Source: Asterella californica
Taxonomy: Eukaryota > Streptophyta > Marchantiopsida > Marchantiales > Aytoniaceae
Assembly: GCA_036924285.1 (NCBI GenBank)
Contig: JAYKYS010000010.1
Location: 14,173,001 to 14,237,000 of the forward strand
Direction: 5' to 3'
Length of the DNA: 64,000 nt
In this document: in pieces, positions 23,355 through 35,084 of the stretch
Layout: every line of letters begins with the position of its first letter
How positions within the stretch are numbered: position 1 is the first letter of the stretch
The notes under the pieces: generated by a model
Seen by the model: the letters and a program-made list of their open reading frames with translations, nothing else
Database searches by the model: none
What the model was told of the DNA's origin: nothing
Made by a program: the position numbers and the translations under genes

Positions 23355-24056
23355 TCAGCCTGACTGGACAGTAGTGTTTAAGATGGAAGTGAGCACTCCC
23401 AACACCAAGAAAGCTAACATAGGGCTCAAATCAAGTGCGTTGAAAAGAGGAGGAATAATATTTCTGAACAGATTCAGGTAAGGATCACACATGTCCCTCA
23501 TGGCTTGAAGTGGCTGCCTTTCCCATGGAATGTTGGGAAACCAACTGAGAAGCACACGTACCATAAGAACCCCACTGTAGAGCTCCAACCACTTGGCCAT
23601 TCCACTAGCCACTACTGTAAGAGGGGTATTCACAGGCGCAGACTGGGAAATTGCAGCCAAAACCAGCGGAGCGGCCGCACACACCATCCTTCCCTTTAAA
23701 GCGGTCAGCAGTTGCATCTCCTCTTCAGTTTGCGGCTGGAACTTCGGCATGGAATCAAATAATTTCTCACTCATCTGGCTCAAGCTTCTTGCAAGCGACT
23801 CGAGCACCAGAAAAAATCCTCTGCCGAATTTCTCATCCTTCTTAGGTTGTTGTTCCATACGACATTCTTCCAAACTCGCATTCACTTTAAACCCTTTCAA
23901 GCGAGGCACCCTTCTCGTGCAGAGAACCGAGGAAGAGCCTAAAACCCCACCAACCCTCGTCCTGCTACTGCTGCTGCTCTTCAGATTCACTAGCGAAGGC
24001 CGTGTGAGGCACACTAACGACGACGACGACGACGCCATCGATAGCACAACCGCCAT
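23355..24056 (-). CDS. YLMG1: Chloroplast YGGT (YlmG/YLMG1-type) membrane protein
   Basis: Single-exon gene, 233 aa. Residues 1-60 are rich in S, R and V with almost no acid, as in chloroplast transit peptides. Hydrophobic segments follow at about 124-140, 158-173 and 208-226. The YGGT signature is clear: VRVLLSWFPNIPW (166-178), CDPYLNLFRNIIPP (190-203) and DLSPMLAFLVLGVL (209-222). Family members sit in thylakoid or envelope membranes and are linked to nucleoid distribution and to cytochrome b6 maturation. The ATG at 24056 is preferred because it starts the transit peptide; the frame is open upstream to 24143, but that would put a non-transit-like stretch in front. The gene stands alone, between repeats. 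Confidence 0.92.
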   Translation of the reverse strand: MAVVLSMASSSSSLVCLTRPSLVNLKSSSSSRTRVGGVLGSSSVLCTRRVPRLKGFKVNASLEECRMEQQPKKDEKFGRGFFLVLESLARSLSQMSEKLFDSMPKFQPQTEEEMQLLTALKGRMVCAAAPLVLAAISQSAPVNTPLTVVASGMAKWLELYSGVLMVRVLLSWFPNIPWERQPLQAMRDMCDPYLNLFRNIIPPLFNALDLSPMLAFLVLGVLTSILNTTVQSG

Positions 24057-25100
24057 GCTGGTCTCCACGAAGATCCTACAGACACTTGAAAAATTGAACA
24101 AGTGCTCGATAAACAACGATTTCGAATCACGTTGCAGGAACACTCACTGCGGAGCGCTCTTCCGCTACGTCTTGACTCCCGTGGCTCGGATGTGATGTGA
24201 GATGGCGTGGGTGGAATGCACACAAGAGGGCCAGCTGGAACGGGAACTTGGCAGGAAAGAAACAGGACTCGCGGCCCAGTGGATAGGTTTTGTTATCGGA
24301 GACAACCTCCTTCCCTGGGCACGTAAGTTCCTCGTTATAAGGACAGAATTTACATCATCTCTCCAGCCTATCAAGTAGATCAGGTATCGACTTGATCGGG
24401 CCCCTGCGAAATTGTTTCTCCTTACCAGACCGGGTATCTGGCCCTTACCGTCTGCCACGTCAACAGCAGGTTTCGTTCTCTCTAAAACTAGAACTGCATG
24501 AGTCTGCATCCTTCTTGTCCCACCAGCATGTTAGCATAGCTAAGGAAGAGAACTATTTTCGTGTTGTGTATTTTGTTGTATTGGCATCCAGTCATTTCGC
24601 CCGGAACTAAAGGGAGCAGACGCTGGGAGAGAATATCCTTCCCCACGTCCTTGTACAGTGAATTTCGTTTCTTTTATCAGAAAATATGTAAATGTTATAA
24701 AATATATTATAATAAGTACTATAAAAATTAAATTAATTCATACAGAATATATGTTAACAAGAACTGATCCTGATATAAACCATAAGCGGAGGCCAGGCTG
24801 ATGCGTTACTGGGGGTATAACTCCAAGAAAGTAATTTTCAAAACGTGTCATGTTGTGAAGACATTAATTTATATTTTAATTCTTCCCGTTGGAAGAGTTA
24901 GAACATAAACTAATGTACACTTTTAAGTGTACATGAGATGAATATCTTGAAAGTGACAGAAACTGCTTCACTTCCTAGTAAAATATGCATCATTTTAGAA
25001 GAAATAAGAAGAATAATTGAGAATATGATAGAAAAGTAATTTCAGCTGATACGGACAAAAAATATAACTCTCTAGCATTGCACTCGTTGATTTTTAGAAC

Positions 25101-25141
25101 ATGCATATTCATTTCCAAGTTCGGAAGAGGAGAAATATGCA
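25101..25141. repeat. Small palindrome flanked by TGCATATT / AATATGCA
   Basis: ATGCATATTCATTTCC, then AAGTTC, then GGAAGAGGAGAAATATGC. The outer eight bases pair, the middle partly. It closely resembles 55521-55560. Confidence 0.65.
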
Positions 25142-25188
25142 CTCACTTTGGATGTATATTCATCATTTTAGACATCTATCATCTTCCT

Positions 25189-25231
25189 TGTATATTCACC
25201 TCGTCCATTTTTTGAAGAAGAGAATATGCAA
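25189..25231. repeat. Small palindrome, same family
   Basis: TATATTCACCTCGTCC ... GAAGAAGAGAATATGCA: TATATTC and GAATATGCA pair at the ends, and pyrimidine and purine arms pair partly. Confidence 0.5.
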
Positions 25232-25635
25232 AGCCGTTTAATTTAGTACTTAATCTTTCCAGCGAAAAGAGTTATTTGATAAATTGAACCTTGCACAAAA
25301 TCTATTTCCTGACAAGACAGCAGATCGGTCTTATGGTTCATGGTTCACTATTGAACCCACATGACTTATGAGTTTTTTCTCCTGAAGTTCTAGCATGTAG
25401 TATATATGATACATGATACATAATATAATTTGATTTAAAGATATTAAATATTTTTCATTTAAAATTTATAAATTCCAACTAACACCTCTTTAACATCTTA
25501 TAGTTTGACAATAATTAATAGGTACTTAAGTTCGATGAGATCTCACTATAGTGTCCGGTCAAATCGTACTTTTAGATTTTTCTCCTCTTTCCACGTTTGT
25601 CTTTTTCCTCCTTTGGACCAAAAGTGCACTTTGGA

Positions 25636-25680
25636 TGCATATTTATCCCCTTCAAAGTTCAAAAGAGGAGAAATATTCAC
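25636..25680. repeat. Small palindrome, same family
   Basis: GCATATTTATCCCCTTC, AAAGTTCA, AAAGAGGAGAAATATTC: an imperfect stem of the same design as 25101-25141, including the AAGTTC loop. Confidence 0.5.
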
Positions 25681-25789
25681 GTATTTTAATTTACGTTTTA
25701 ATCTTTTCTTTACTACTATCTAACAACATTATCACTGACTTATTCAGGTTAGTTGGGATCTTGAGATCTCCTCGAAATTCTCATTTACT

Positions 25790-26180
25790 TCCCTAATCTG
25801 TTTGAACTGCTCCTTTGTTGTTGAAACGTGTACTCCTGAATCGTCAGCGAATAACTAATGGATCAATGTTAGTTCTCACAAATTTCACCTCTTGAATTAG
25901 TCCTTCATTCTCATCATTGTCATCAAAGGTTGGATTGTCATGGCAAAAAATAGAGGTGTCAGCAAACAACCTTGCTTTATTCGTCTTCCTATTTATATTA
26001 CTTATGAGATTGATCACATTTACATGTATTGTGGACGTCCTTGCCATCACAATTTATTGAATCTTATCAATCATATTCAAACTCATACCCAATGCACTAA
26101 ACATATCTCATACATACGGGTGAGCCACCCTCTCGTAAGCTTTAATAAAGTCTAGTTTAATAAACATTGCCTCTTGTTGC
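25790..26180 (-). pseudogene. LINE reverse transcriptase fragment
   Basis: On the minus strand, MFIKLDFIKAYERVAHPYV (about 26167-26111) is the F.KLDF.KAYDRV.W block of L1-type RTs. It is followed by an STIHVNV-INLISN segment and a downstream charged part containing ADTSIF. Stops and a frameshift interrupt it and neither end of the element is present. It abuts the decayed gypsy copy A3. Confidence 0.7.
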
Positions 26181-26261
26181 GTGGAACTACACCAATCTTG
26201 AGCTAGAAGACCTAACACATTGTTTATAATGATCTTCCATGTTATGAACTCCATCAGTTTC

Positions 26262-27480
26262 TAACCCCAATGAGGTTCTCATCATCGTCATATCTCTACT
26301 CTCTTCTGCCAACTGAAATTGATCATACCATGAGTAGATATCTCCCATCCAGTAAATTGCTCGTCCTACAAACGCTTAAGCAAATTTGTCCATGATCGGT
26401 CCTACCATGCATTCCTTATCGTCACTATGTTCACCGGCTGCATGTCTTGGATGAATCGCAATGATCTGTTCTTCTTCGGTATTGTAAACCATCGGTCGGA
26501 ATATGACACGAGCGACAGTTTCAAGATTTCATCCGCATTTTATCCTTCAGCAATTCTATCAGTTTAGGCAAGTGAGCTCGTGATACAAGTATCGGCCTCA
26601 AGTTCTAAGATATGTGTGACAACGTAAATATGATCATCGGAGTCACTATATACAAGTCCACACATCCAATCTCGTGAGCTTCAAGACGAATACTTTCTCG
26701 TATCCCAGAAGCATCTCCTTGAACCATATCACCTCCTATGACTGAAGAGATCAATCTCTCAATTTCTCATTCCTCGAGAGTGTCTTCATGAACTTGTGTC
26801 TGATCCTCGTAGGATCTCGTAGCTCTTCTTCCTTGAGCTCGTTCTATCTGCTGGTTTTTGCATTCACTTTTTTATCCACTGTCTTGTACTTCGCCTCTAC
26901 TCGAACTTCTGATGCTTGGAACGGCTCGATCATAGAATAAGTTCTCCCGAGTGAATCTGCACAACATCATCCTCATCTGCCATGATGTCCCCCAGCCAGT
27001 CTTCCAACCCATCTTCCTCATATATTTCTGAAATCTGCTCATCTTCATCCAATTCTCCTAACTTTCGCAACTCCAACTCCATCCCACACAGACACTTTTT
27101 ATCTTTCTTCTCAATTTTCAACCTCCTTATACACCACACTCAGAAATCCTATAAATCTTATACAAAAAGCACTTTCTTCTTGCGAAAGCGAGAGTACCTC
27201 CTCCTCTACACCACTACAATCCCGCTCTATAGTGGTACATATTGAAAATCCTTGAATTTCTCATTCACTCTCTGAAGCGGATTCTCTCTCAAGTGATCTT
27301 TGTTGCGCTCGTGATTAGTAGATACAGTGAGGAATTGCACTGCTCTATTTCCATCCTGGCTTTGAATTGAGCATACGCTGATCCGTCGTCTAGTACCCTC
27401 GTCTTCATTTGCATCGATGTTGTGTATGGTTGTCCAAGGATCAATGGATATGATGTTGCTTGTTGTATGAAGAAGTTTTA
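26262..27480 (-). pseudogene. Decayed gypsy copy A3 (protease to RT)
   Basis: The plus strand follows the wording of element A in order: the CTACTCTC..AACTGAAATTGATCATAC block (A at 34295), GTCTTGGATGAA-CG (A at 34441), ACCATCGG (A at 34488), TCCACACA-CCAATCTC (A at 34661), TTTTGTATTTGG-like (A at 34912) and a protease-region block near 27385-27450 (A at 35570-35630). Indels and stops destroy the frame; the longest surviving piece is 26930-27139. It lies in the same orientation as element A. Confidence 0.7.
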
Positions 27481-28995
27481 CTCAGTAGCAATCGTACCTG
27501 AACATCAAGACAAGCACCATATAAATCTCCATGCCTTGATCACCCACTCATGTTTAGTATCGATAAGTCGTCTCCTTTTGTCATTTTTTGAGAAATGATC
27601 TTTTGAAGAGTGACAAAAATGTCAAATTTTAATGTTTTTTAAGAAGTCGCTCTCCTTGAATTTCAGTTTCATTGTCCGTGAATTGAAAATCAACAACATG
27701 TTCTCTTTTCGTGAGTATGGACCTGATTGTTACGAGCGGTTGTTCATGCAATGGAGATCAATGAAAGTAGGACTATGCGTTAGCGATTTTCTCGATTTAT
27801 CTCTTTTCTTTCACTTTTCTAGTTACATGACAACTCCATCCATCCGTTTTGCTACATGGCAAATAAGTCCTCTCTTCTTTTTCAGTTTCTCACAATCGAC
27901 ATATCGCACTCAAATTGTGTGTAGTGTGCGAGTACAATATCATTGTGAGATGATTTTGATGCAATAGCTAAAATTAACAAGCAGTTATAGATATGATTGA
28001 TTGATATTTTGGCAGAATTCAACTATTAGACAGAACATTCAAGCTTTATCGAATATACTTGTATATTTTTATTTTAATAATAAAATAAAGTTTAATTATT
28101 TTTTGCAATGACATTATACAATATATGGATCAAGTTGAATGATCTTTATTTTTTAAATTGACGTAATACAATATGTGAGACAAGTTGAATTAGACCATTT
28201 AATATTTAAATTTAGATATTTAATAAATATATTTAGAAATTTTATGATTGAATTTTAGCAATTCGACAAAAGAACTTAGACATTTATACGAGCATTTTTA
28301 GACTGTAAACTACCCAGTTTTAATGAATACATTGATTCGTGTAAACGTTGGCAAAGCTTCTATTTAGCAGGTAAATTTTATCAGCAAAAGTATTTTAGAT
28401 ATATCGATTAAATTTCTTTCTACGTAGATAACCTTTCTGCAGAATACTCCTGGTTACCAAGCGTATTAACAGGGTCATTTGGGTTTAAACCCGCGAAACG
28501 TGTACATGTAATCTTGATAACCCAGACCACCTTTTTTGGCGAGTCTGCTTTCAAATAACTACAAGGTATAACAGTTAAATACAAAATGTTTTCGGTAATA
28601 AGATCTTCATTTGAATCTGGAATATTCGAAACAATGAATTAAACTAAAGCTCTTCATTAGCTTTACAAACTATTTCGATTAAAAAATGTGTACTACAGTT
28701 AGAGAAATCTTAAAATGAAATTTTCAAAGCTTCTTGGAAAGGGAGAGTCTCAAAGGAGTGTATAAAAATAATATTTATATAACAATCATATTCTTTCACT
28801 TTGATATCAATACAAGGGTTTAACGATTAAATTTGTGATTCTCTGAATGTGAACCGGAGAAAATAGATCCTTATGTAACCAAGAGTTCATAGAGAGACAC
28901 TGGGGCTTAACCGTTCCGTACTACGACAAAATAGACTACACGCCAAAGGACTTACTAAAGGAGGTGAGGAGCTTAATTACACTCTGAGGCCGTTG
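27481..28995. other. Intergenic AT-rich DNA downstream of the BAHD gene
   Basis: No gene is seen. The stretch 27640-27910 shares phrases with 4130-4400. From about 28000 the DNA is very AT-rich. The last part presumably holds the BAHD 3' UTR. Confidence 0.5.
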
Positions 28996-31158
28996 TCATG
29001 AAACTAGATGTATGAATTCTGGGTCTCCAAGCAGAATACTGAAGTAGTTGAGAGGTGCAGATATGCACATTTCGACTGCATTCACGGACTTGGGACGAGG
29101 AGGCAAAAGAAAAACCGTTACTCCGCCTACTGCGCAAGGAGGACGGGGAGAGAAAAGAAATGGACCGCCATACCCGAAGTCCAGGTTATAGAAGTTATCA
29201 AAGCGAGACCATGAAGTGATACTAACTTCAATACTTCTGTTGTGGTTAACAATGTCGGGTTTCTCGAATTTCAGCTTCTCCACAATCGACCTCGTTTCCT
29301 TGAAGAGATTCAACAGCCCATCCAGAAAGTCCCCTGATGTGTTGTGATTTACCTTCACGACGGAGTCATGAACATGAGTCGCTGCAAAGGAGAATGGTTT
29401 ATCGGTGACTTCTGGACCTGCGAGCATTGGAAGACCAGTTGACATAATCACGTTACCAACATAATCTTCTGGTAGGGGCGGATTGCTCCATTTCCTTCGG
29501 CCTTCGACGGCAAAACGAAGCCTAACCATGTCCTTGCCGCTCAATTTGGGGATTCTCGCAAAGCATCGCCAGAGCTGAGCGCTAACACACTCGAAAGTGG
29601 TAAATCGCCCGGGCTGTTCAAGAATATCAGAAACATTCTCTTCTTTTGCTTTCTGCCTCAACCTTTCGACAGCATCGGTTCTTACACTGAAAAGCTTACT
29701 AGTAGCATTGCCAGTGGCATTGTCTCGGACCCTTGAGAGGAAGACTTTGAAGTAGCTCGCTAAGACGTCATCCAAATTTTCCATATCTGGTTGAATACCT
29801 AGAATATGGCTTTTATCCAGGTGAGATGACACCATGGATCGATCAAATACTGGCTTTGTGGATGGCTGGCCCGTGGATAAGATTTCTGACCAGGCTCTCA
29901 AGAAACGATTAAAGGCAAACCCGTCCACAGTCATGTGGTGGAAGTTCAAAGCCAGGACAACTCCCCCACATTTAAACCTCGTCACCTGCTCATCCACACA
30001 TACAATTTTTAATTAGCCAATAGAAATCAGACATTTGAAGCTCTAATTATAATCAGTACTACAAACTTTGATCAAGGACGTTTGCTTCTAGATCTGATGA
30101 TGTATCAAGCAGAAATGGAATGCAAATGTTTTCACCTACAGACTGACATATAAGCTGTACATCGCATCATAAGATCCCGAGAACCATACAGATTTCTCCT
30201 GCTATCTAGATGCGTTCAAGAAGCCACATCCTCCCTGGTACGAGTTGTTCTGTTCCTTCTCTTGGAGTTTGTTCTTTCGGAATAACTTTGAAACTTTCAT
30301 GGAACAAATTCGAATCCAGAATTTATACCTCTAGTTGACAATCTGGGATACTACTCGAGAGTAAATCGTAATTGCTTATTCTCGATCCGGACCCAAGCGA
30401 AACAACGTCTGTGTACAGTTCAGTCTGTAAAGAAGAGATGGAGTACAGCAGCAAGCTAGTCTAAGAGGTATGTAAACGAAAAGAGAAGGTGTCGACTTAG
30501 ACGTATGTGAATATAATGGCAGCTGGAAGCCCATGCTGAACTGCTCACCCTGATCGATGCGATCTGGTGAATCTTCTTGCTAACATTTCCTGTCAGTGAA
30601 TAAAGAGCACGAAATCTAGTCTTAAGGTCAAGATATGCGATCGATTCTGCTTACTTGAACTATCAAAGAAGGATACTCCTTCGACTCAGAAAACTTGTAA
30701 ACGCTCCCAACTTTGAATCCCGGCACAGCATGCTCTCCAGTCAGCCCTTCTGGAGGACTGAAATCATCGCGCCCGAGCACGTTATCCATCTCATCATCCA
30801 TAGTTGCCTCCACGAACACTGCTCCTTCATCGTCGCATACTAATTTACGCGTCCACGCATCTTCTGCCACGATCCATTTCCCCGCCATGGGATAGTAGAA
30901 ACTCAGAACTTGGCTTAAAGATTTCTTTACGGCATGGATGAGATTTGTGAATGCCGATGGATCTTTGCTGTCCAGTCGGTAGAGAAGTAGAGTTGGCACA
31001 TAAATATCAATGACAAACATGTCATAGACACTTGGGTACAAGACTTTGGGATGCTCAGATGTTGAACTGGGTCCAGTTCTGCTTATTACCACATCCCTTA
31101 GAACTTGTGCCGGTCGTCCTCGCTCACCACTTTCCATCGCGTCAAAGATGACTGCCAC
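28996..31158 (-). CDS. BAHD-family acyltransferase, two exons
   Basis: Cytosolic acyl-CoA-dependent O/N-acyltransferase of plant specialised metabolism; the HCT-like subgroup is plausible but the acceptor cannot be read. Exon 1 is 31158-30655 (168 codons) and exon 2 is 29985-28996 (329 codons plus stop), total 497 aa. The intron (29986-30654, 669 bp) has GTAAGC and GAGCAG borders, phase 0, right after a Gln codon in SLIVQ|VTRFKCGG. That is the conserved BAHD intron site. The catalytic HxxxD is HMTVD (H185, D189), inside NFHHMTVDGFAF. The structural DFGWG motif is present as DFGYG (437-441). Length is slightly above the usual 430-480. No break is visible, so it is likely functional. Confidence 0.93.
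29986..30654 (-). other. Intron of the BAHD gene
   Basis: Donor GTAAGC at 30654 and acceptor CAG ending at 29986 on the minus strand. Joining the exons keeps frame and restores the core domain across the site. Confidence 0.9.
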
Positions 31159-32627
31159 CCCGAATCAGATGTGCTACTCTTCGTGAGTCTGAATCAGATA
31201 AGCATTATCTACGAGGGGCTGGCGCCTTTTGCACAAGAGCACTTGTAATCAAGGTTAACGTTTTGTAGTGTTCCAACCCCGCGAATCACCGCGAATCACT
31301 GCGTGTCATATGGAACTCGTGCGGAGGTCCATATGACAACCTTCGTGCCTTCAGAAGTCTCGTCTATTCTTACATCATTCTCGTGCTGGTTGATCATTCT
31401 CGTTCTCGGTCATTGTTGAGGATCATGGCTCCTAGACATTTTCTACCTTATGCGCACAGTCTAAAAATAAATAGTTTATCATATTCTGTATTCCTAGTTC
31501 TATTACACTTCTGCCACTCGCTTCCAAGTATGAGCCTCGTAGAGATGAACTGTCTGTAAATGCATGACGTCAAGGAGTGAAATCTTCCCAGTCATGTTAG
31601 ACACACTTAATTTAATACCTATCTCTATAAAGAATTTTAGAAACTACATATATCTATATGTGACGCTAGCGGTGACATGGCGAGAGAGATATGTTGTGGT
31701 GTGGCATTGACATGGCAAGAAATATGTTATAACGAGCTCGAGATATTCACATATTCACACGTTCACACGTGTGCATGGTGACACTTGATGACATGACAAG
31801 GTGATAAAGTATTGATATTTTATATATTATTCCTATGAATATCATATATTTTATATATTTATTTATAAAGATATCATAAATAATATATTATTTTTAAAAT
31901 AAAATATAGTTTGATGAATCAGTGAAATATTTCATCACAAGTTTTTATATCATTTAAACTCATATAATAAAATGAAAGAGCACCAGCTGCAACGTAAAGT
32001 TGTTGTTTGGGAGGAATAATATCATTTAAATAGTACTTAATTTATGAGTAAATTCTAGATTTTTTGGTGAATTCTGAACTCTGAATTTTGTTTATTTGAC
32101 CTGGAAGAAAGGTAAAAAAATGTATATGCGTTGGTACGTGGTTTCAGTCATTAAACTTGTTATGTAGAAGAATATGTTTGAATGAGAACATCCAAAATCT
32201 TGAAAAGATTAACCCAAACTAATAATATATTTGGCTCCAACTGAAGACATTTCATTAGCAGATTTAAAATATGATTTATTTAATCTTGTCATCTAAAGTG
32301 AAAATTTGGAGATAAGAATGTTATCTTATCGCTTGCGAATATAAATGAATTATTTATTACTTTATGAATAAATAAAAGTAATAATGGTTAATTATTAATT
32401 TTATTATTCATAAAAGTAATAAGTATTCATTAATATATTCATTACTTTTATGAATAATGTATTTATTTATTTATTTAGTATTCATAAAAATAATATTATT
32501 CATAAATAAATAACATTACTTTGTCGTGCGCATACACATCGCTACACAACATACATCGCTGTCAGAGGTACATCACACACACACACAACACATGGACGAT
32601 GTCATACACATACACAAGTGTACCACA
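31159..32627. other. BAHD upstream region, then very AT-rich DNA
   Basis: The first few hundred bases should contain the BAHD promoter; no clear box stands out. About 31660-31800 repeats TGACATGG / GTGACATGG words. 32330-32520 is made of AAATAAAAGTAAT-like words in both orientations. A similar tract follows gypsy B at 54810-54960. Confidence 0.45.
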
Positions 32628-32655
32628 GTGATAACGAGGTATGTACTCGCTCCAC
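32628..32655. repeat. 28-bp block shared with the gypsy B LTR
   Basis: Starts GTGATAACGAGGTATGTACT; 26 of 28 bases match 54516-54543. It marks the truncated left end of element A. Confidence 0.7.
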
Positions 32656-35084
32656 TATATGATATATAGTGAGTGATATATGACGCGTTCGAACTCTTCT
32701 CGGAGATCTTCCCGAGCTAACACCAAGTAGCGCATTCCCCACAGTCCCGGCGGCATCATCACAAGATCAAGGACCCACGAAAAATGAATGCTAGGTGGGT
32801 AGGTAGGTACAAGTCCATCTCTGTAGCGGACTTTAGAGTAGAACTGGCAGTGCAGACACGACCCAACAAAATCTACTACGTCTTGATACAAACCCTTCCA
32901 CCAGTATCGCTCCTTCATCTTCGTGTATGTAGCCCAAACTCCGCGGTGTCCAGCCCACAAGGTGTCATGAAACTCCTTCAGCAGATTCAGCTTCGTCGGT
33001 TGATCATCCACTACTCTAGTCAACATCCCATCTCTTCTCTTCGGACGTTTCCACAGATAACCTTCACGTAGAAGGTAACCGTACGCTTTTCTTCTGATCT
33101 CCTTGAACTCTGCATCACTCCATCCTTCTCTTCTGCATAATAAACTCAGATAATAGCCGATATCGCGGAACTTTTCCGTGTAGAACTCCTCGTAGAACGG
33201 CAGTGGTTCCAAGTCTGAAGTCTGCTGACCAACTTGGCACCAAACGTCTCTCTTCTCCTCATCTTCGACTTCAGTAATCATCTCTTCTTCATCTGTATAG
33301 CAAGCCCTAGATAACATGTCTGCAACAAGATTATCTTTTCTTGCTATATGCTTCAGCTCAGGGTTCATACTCCGGATATAAGCAATCCATCGTAGCATTG
33401 CTATGTCTGGAGTATTACAGTTTGCTATCATACCTAGCAAAGACAAACAATCTGTTTCTACTATCACACGAGCACCTATCAAGAACTCTCGATCTACCTT
33501 CATAGCAGTAACAGCTCCCCACAACTCACGCTTCACTTGAGGATAGTTACGTTGTCTATCTGTTAAGATCCGAGCCCCAAACCTTGAAACAAACCGCACG
33601 CCTTCTACATCTTCTTGACCGACTGCCCATCCAATCGCCTTTGGACTCGTGTCAACAGTCAGTATGATAGGTCTTCCGCTCTCGTAGCTAAGTCTCCTTA
33701 GTACAGGTGGAGACTTCAGAATCTCTTTCAGCTGCTTCATCGTCTCGTGATGTTCTCGCCGCCAAGTAAACCTCTTCCCCTTTCTCAGAAGTGCATACAG
33801 AGGCTCGGCAATGTGTGCATAATGAGGAATACTCACACGAAAGAACACACAAGCTCCTAAGAATCGTCGAACCTCAGTGATGTTGGTACAGTCTGCTATC
33901 CTTGCTATAGCATCTACCTTCTCTGGGTTCGGCCGTCTTCCAAAAGTACCGCATAAGTGACCAACCACCACAATCTCTGATATTCCAAAACGAGATTTGG
34001 TACCTGACAGAGTGAGATGTACCTCTTCCAAGCGCATCAGAATCTTCTCCACATCTCGGATGTGGTCTACAACGAACTTTCTGCAACCATCAGCAGTCAT
34101 AGTCTCGTCCTTGTCCTCCACCGGACAGCCTTTCATGGGGATATCATCCAGAAATGGGATAGTAACCTCAGGTACAAACTCTCGTAACACCTTATGCATC
34201 GCGTTTTGCATATGAGCTATTGAGTTTGTCGCACCCTGAGGAAGAGTACACATCCGCATCAACCCCAAAGGTGTACGCATGGTAGTCAAGTCTCTACTCT
34301 CCAAAGCAAGCTGAAACTGATCATAACCTGAAAACAGATCTCCAATAGAATAGATAGATCTTCCAGCAAATGTCTCGACTACTTCATCAACCACAGGTCC
34401 TGTTCCAACATTTCGAATCGTGATGTTGTTAGCAGGCTGTAAGTCTTGGATGAAGCGTAAAGCTCCTGTCTTCTTAGGTACTGTGAACCATCGGCTAGAG
34501 TACGGAGCCATAGATGGTTCAAGAATACCCATCCGCATCCTCTCCTTCAGTAAGTCAATAACCTTCGGTAGCAAGGCACGAGGGACTGGAATCGGTTTCA
34601 AGTCCCAAGGTACGTGAGGAACTGTGAAGATAACCATCAAAGCTATCACACTAGGATCCACACAACCAATCTCTCCAGCTGAGAAAGAAAATGCCTTACC
34701 ATGGCTAACTATCATCTGCTCAAAAGCTCGTTTCTCCACTTCAGTCAAGAAGCCACCCCCTCCTATCTGGAGCTGCTCGAGTGTCTCTTGAGTAAACTCG
34801 TGTCCTATCTGTTTAGGATCTCTCAGTATAGGCTCAGTGGCTGCTAACTCCATCTGCTGCTGTGAATCAACAGGTAATTGGGTCGCCACTGGTTTCACCT
34901 TCTTCGCTACAGTTTTGTATTTGGTGTGAACCTCTGCTTCTTCACGAGAGCCACACCAGTAGATTGCATCCTTCCATCCACTCTCCAGTCTCGGATGAGG
35001 ACGAGATTGCAAGCACGAGACAATCTTCTCATAGACCTTACGAGAGTGGATAGGGATCACCACCCTTCCTCCCATCTGCTCCAT
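32655..35084 (-). CDS. Gypsy A pol: RT, RNase H, integrase zinc finger (integrase core lost)
   Basis: Uninterrupted 809-codon frame of a Ty3/gypsy element. RT spans about 165-415 with the catalytic motif in the form FLDD (311-314) rather than YxDD, and LPQGATNS just upstream. RNase H spans about 474-590 with D477, E520 and D545. The integrase HHCC finger is H706, H713, C743, C746. The first core aspartate is probably D773 in VLDLVMMP. After YLVLARED the sequence leaves the family and stops within 20 residues, so the other two catalytic residues and the chromodomain region are missing. The long open frame suggests a fairly young insertion that later lost its 3' half. The frame differs from that of the protease upstream. 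Confidence 0.9.
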   Translation of the reverse strand: MEQMGGRVVIPIHSRKVYEKIVSCLQSRPHPRLESGWKDAIYWCGSREEAEVHTKYKTVAKKVKPVATQLPVDSQQQMELAATEPILRDPKQIGHEFTQETLEQLQIGGGGFLTEVEKRAFEQMIVSHGKAFSFSAGEIGCVDPSVIALMVIFTVPHVPWDLKPIPVPRALLPKVIDLLKERMRMGILEPSMAPYSSRWFTVPKKTGALRFIQDLQPANNITIRNVGTGPVVDEVVETFAGRSIYSIGDLFSGYDQFQLALESRDLTTMRTPLGLMRMCTLPQGATNSIAHMQNAMHKVLREFVPEVTIPFLDDIPMKGCPVEDKDETMTADGCRKFVVDHIRDVEKILMRLEEVHLTLSGTKSRFGISEIVVVGHLCGTFGRRPNPEKVDAIARIADCTNITEVRRFLGACVFFRVSIPHYAHIAEPLYALLRKGKRFTWRREHHETMKQLKEILKSPPVLRRLSYESGRPIILTVDTSPKAIGWAVGQEDVEGVRFVSRFGARILTDRQRNYPQVKRELWGAVTAMKVDREFLIGARVIVETDCLSLLGMIANCNTPDIAMLRWIAYIRSMNPELKHIARKDNLVADMLSRACYTDEEEMITEVEDEEKRDVWCQVGQQTSDLEPLPFYEEFYTEKFRDIGYYLSLLCRREGWSDAEFKEIRRKAYGYLLREGYLWKRPKRRDGMLTRVVDDQPTKLNLLKEFHDTLWAGHRGVWATYTKMKERYWWKGLYQDVVDFVGSCLHCQFYSKVRYRDGLVPTYPPSIHFSWVLDLVMMPPGLWGMRYLVLAREDLREEFERVIYHSLYII

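Larger units (their letters stand above)
24144..25780. other. YLMG1 upstream region, then AT-rich DNA with small palindromes
   Basis: About 24144-24650 is GC-balanced and probably holds the promoter and 5' UTR of YLMG1; no clear TATA box stands out. From 24660 the DNA is AT-rich, without genes, and carries the palindromes listed separately. A further stem, AATTCTTCCC...GGAAGAGTT, lies at about 24880-24900. Confidence 0.5.

Noticed and set aside
23593..24195. 200-codon plus-strand frame
   Set aside because: It is antisense to YLMG1, which has clear domain evidence.
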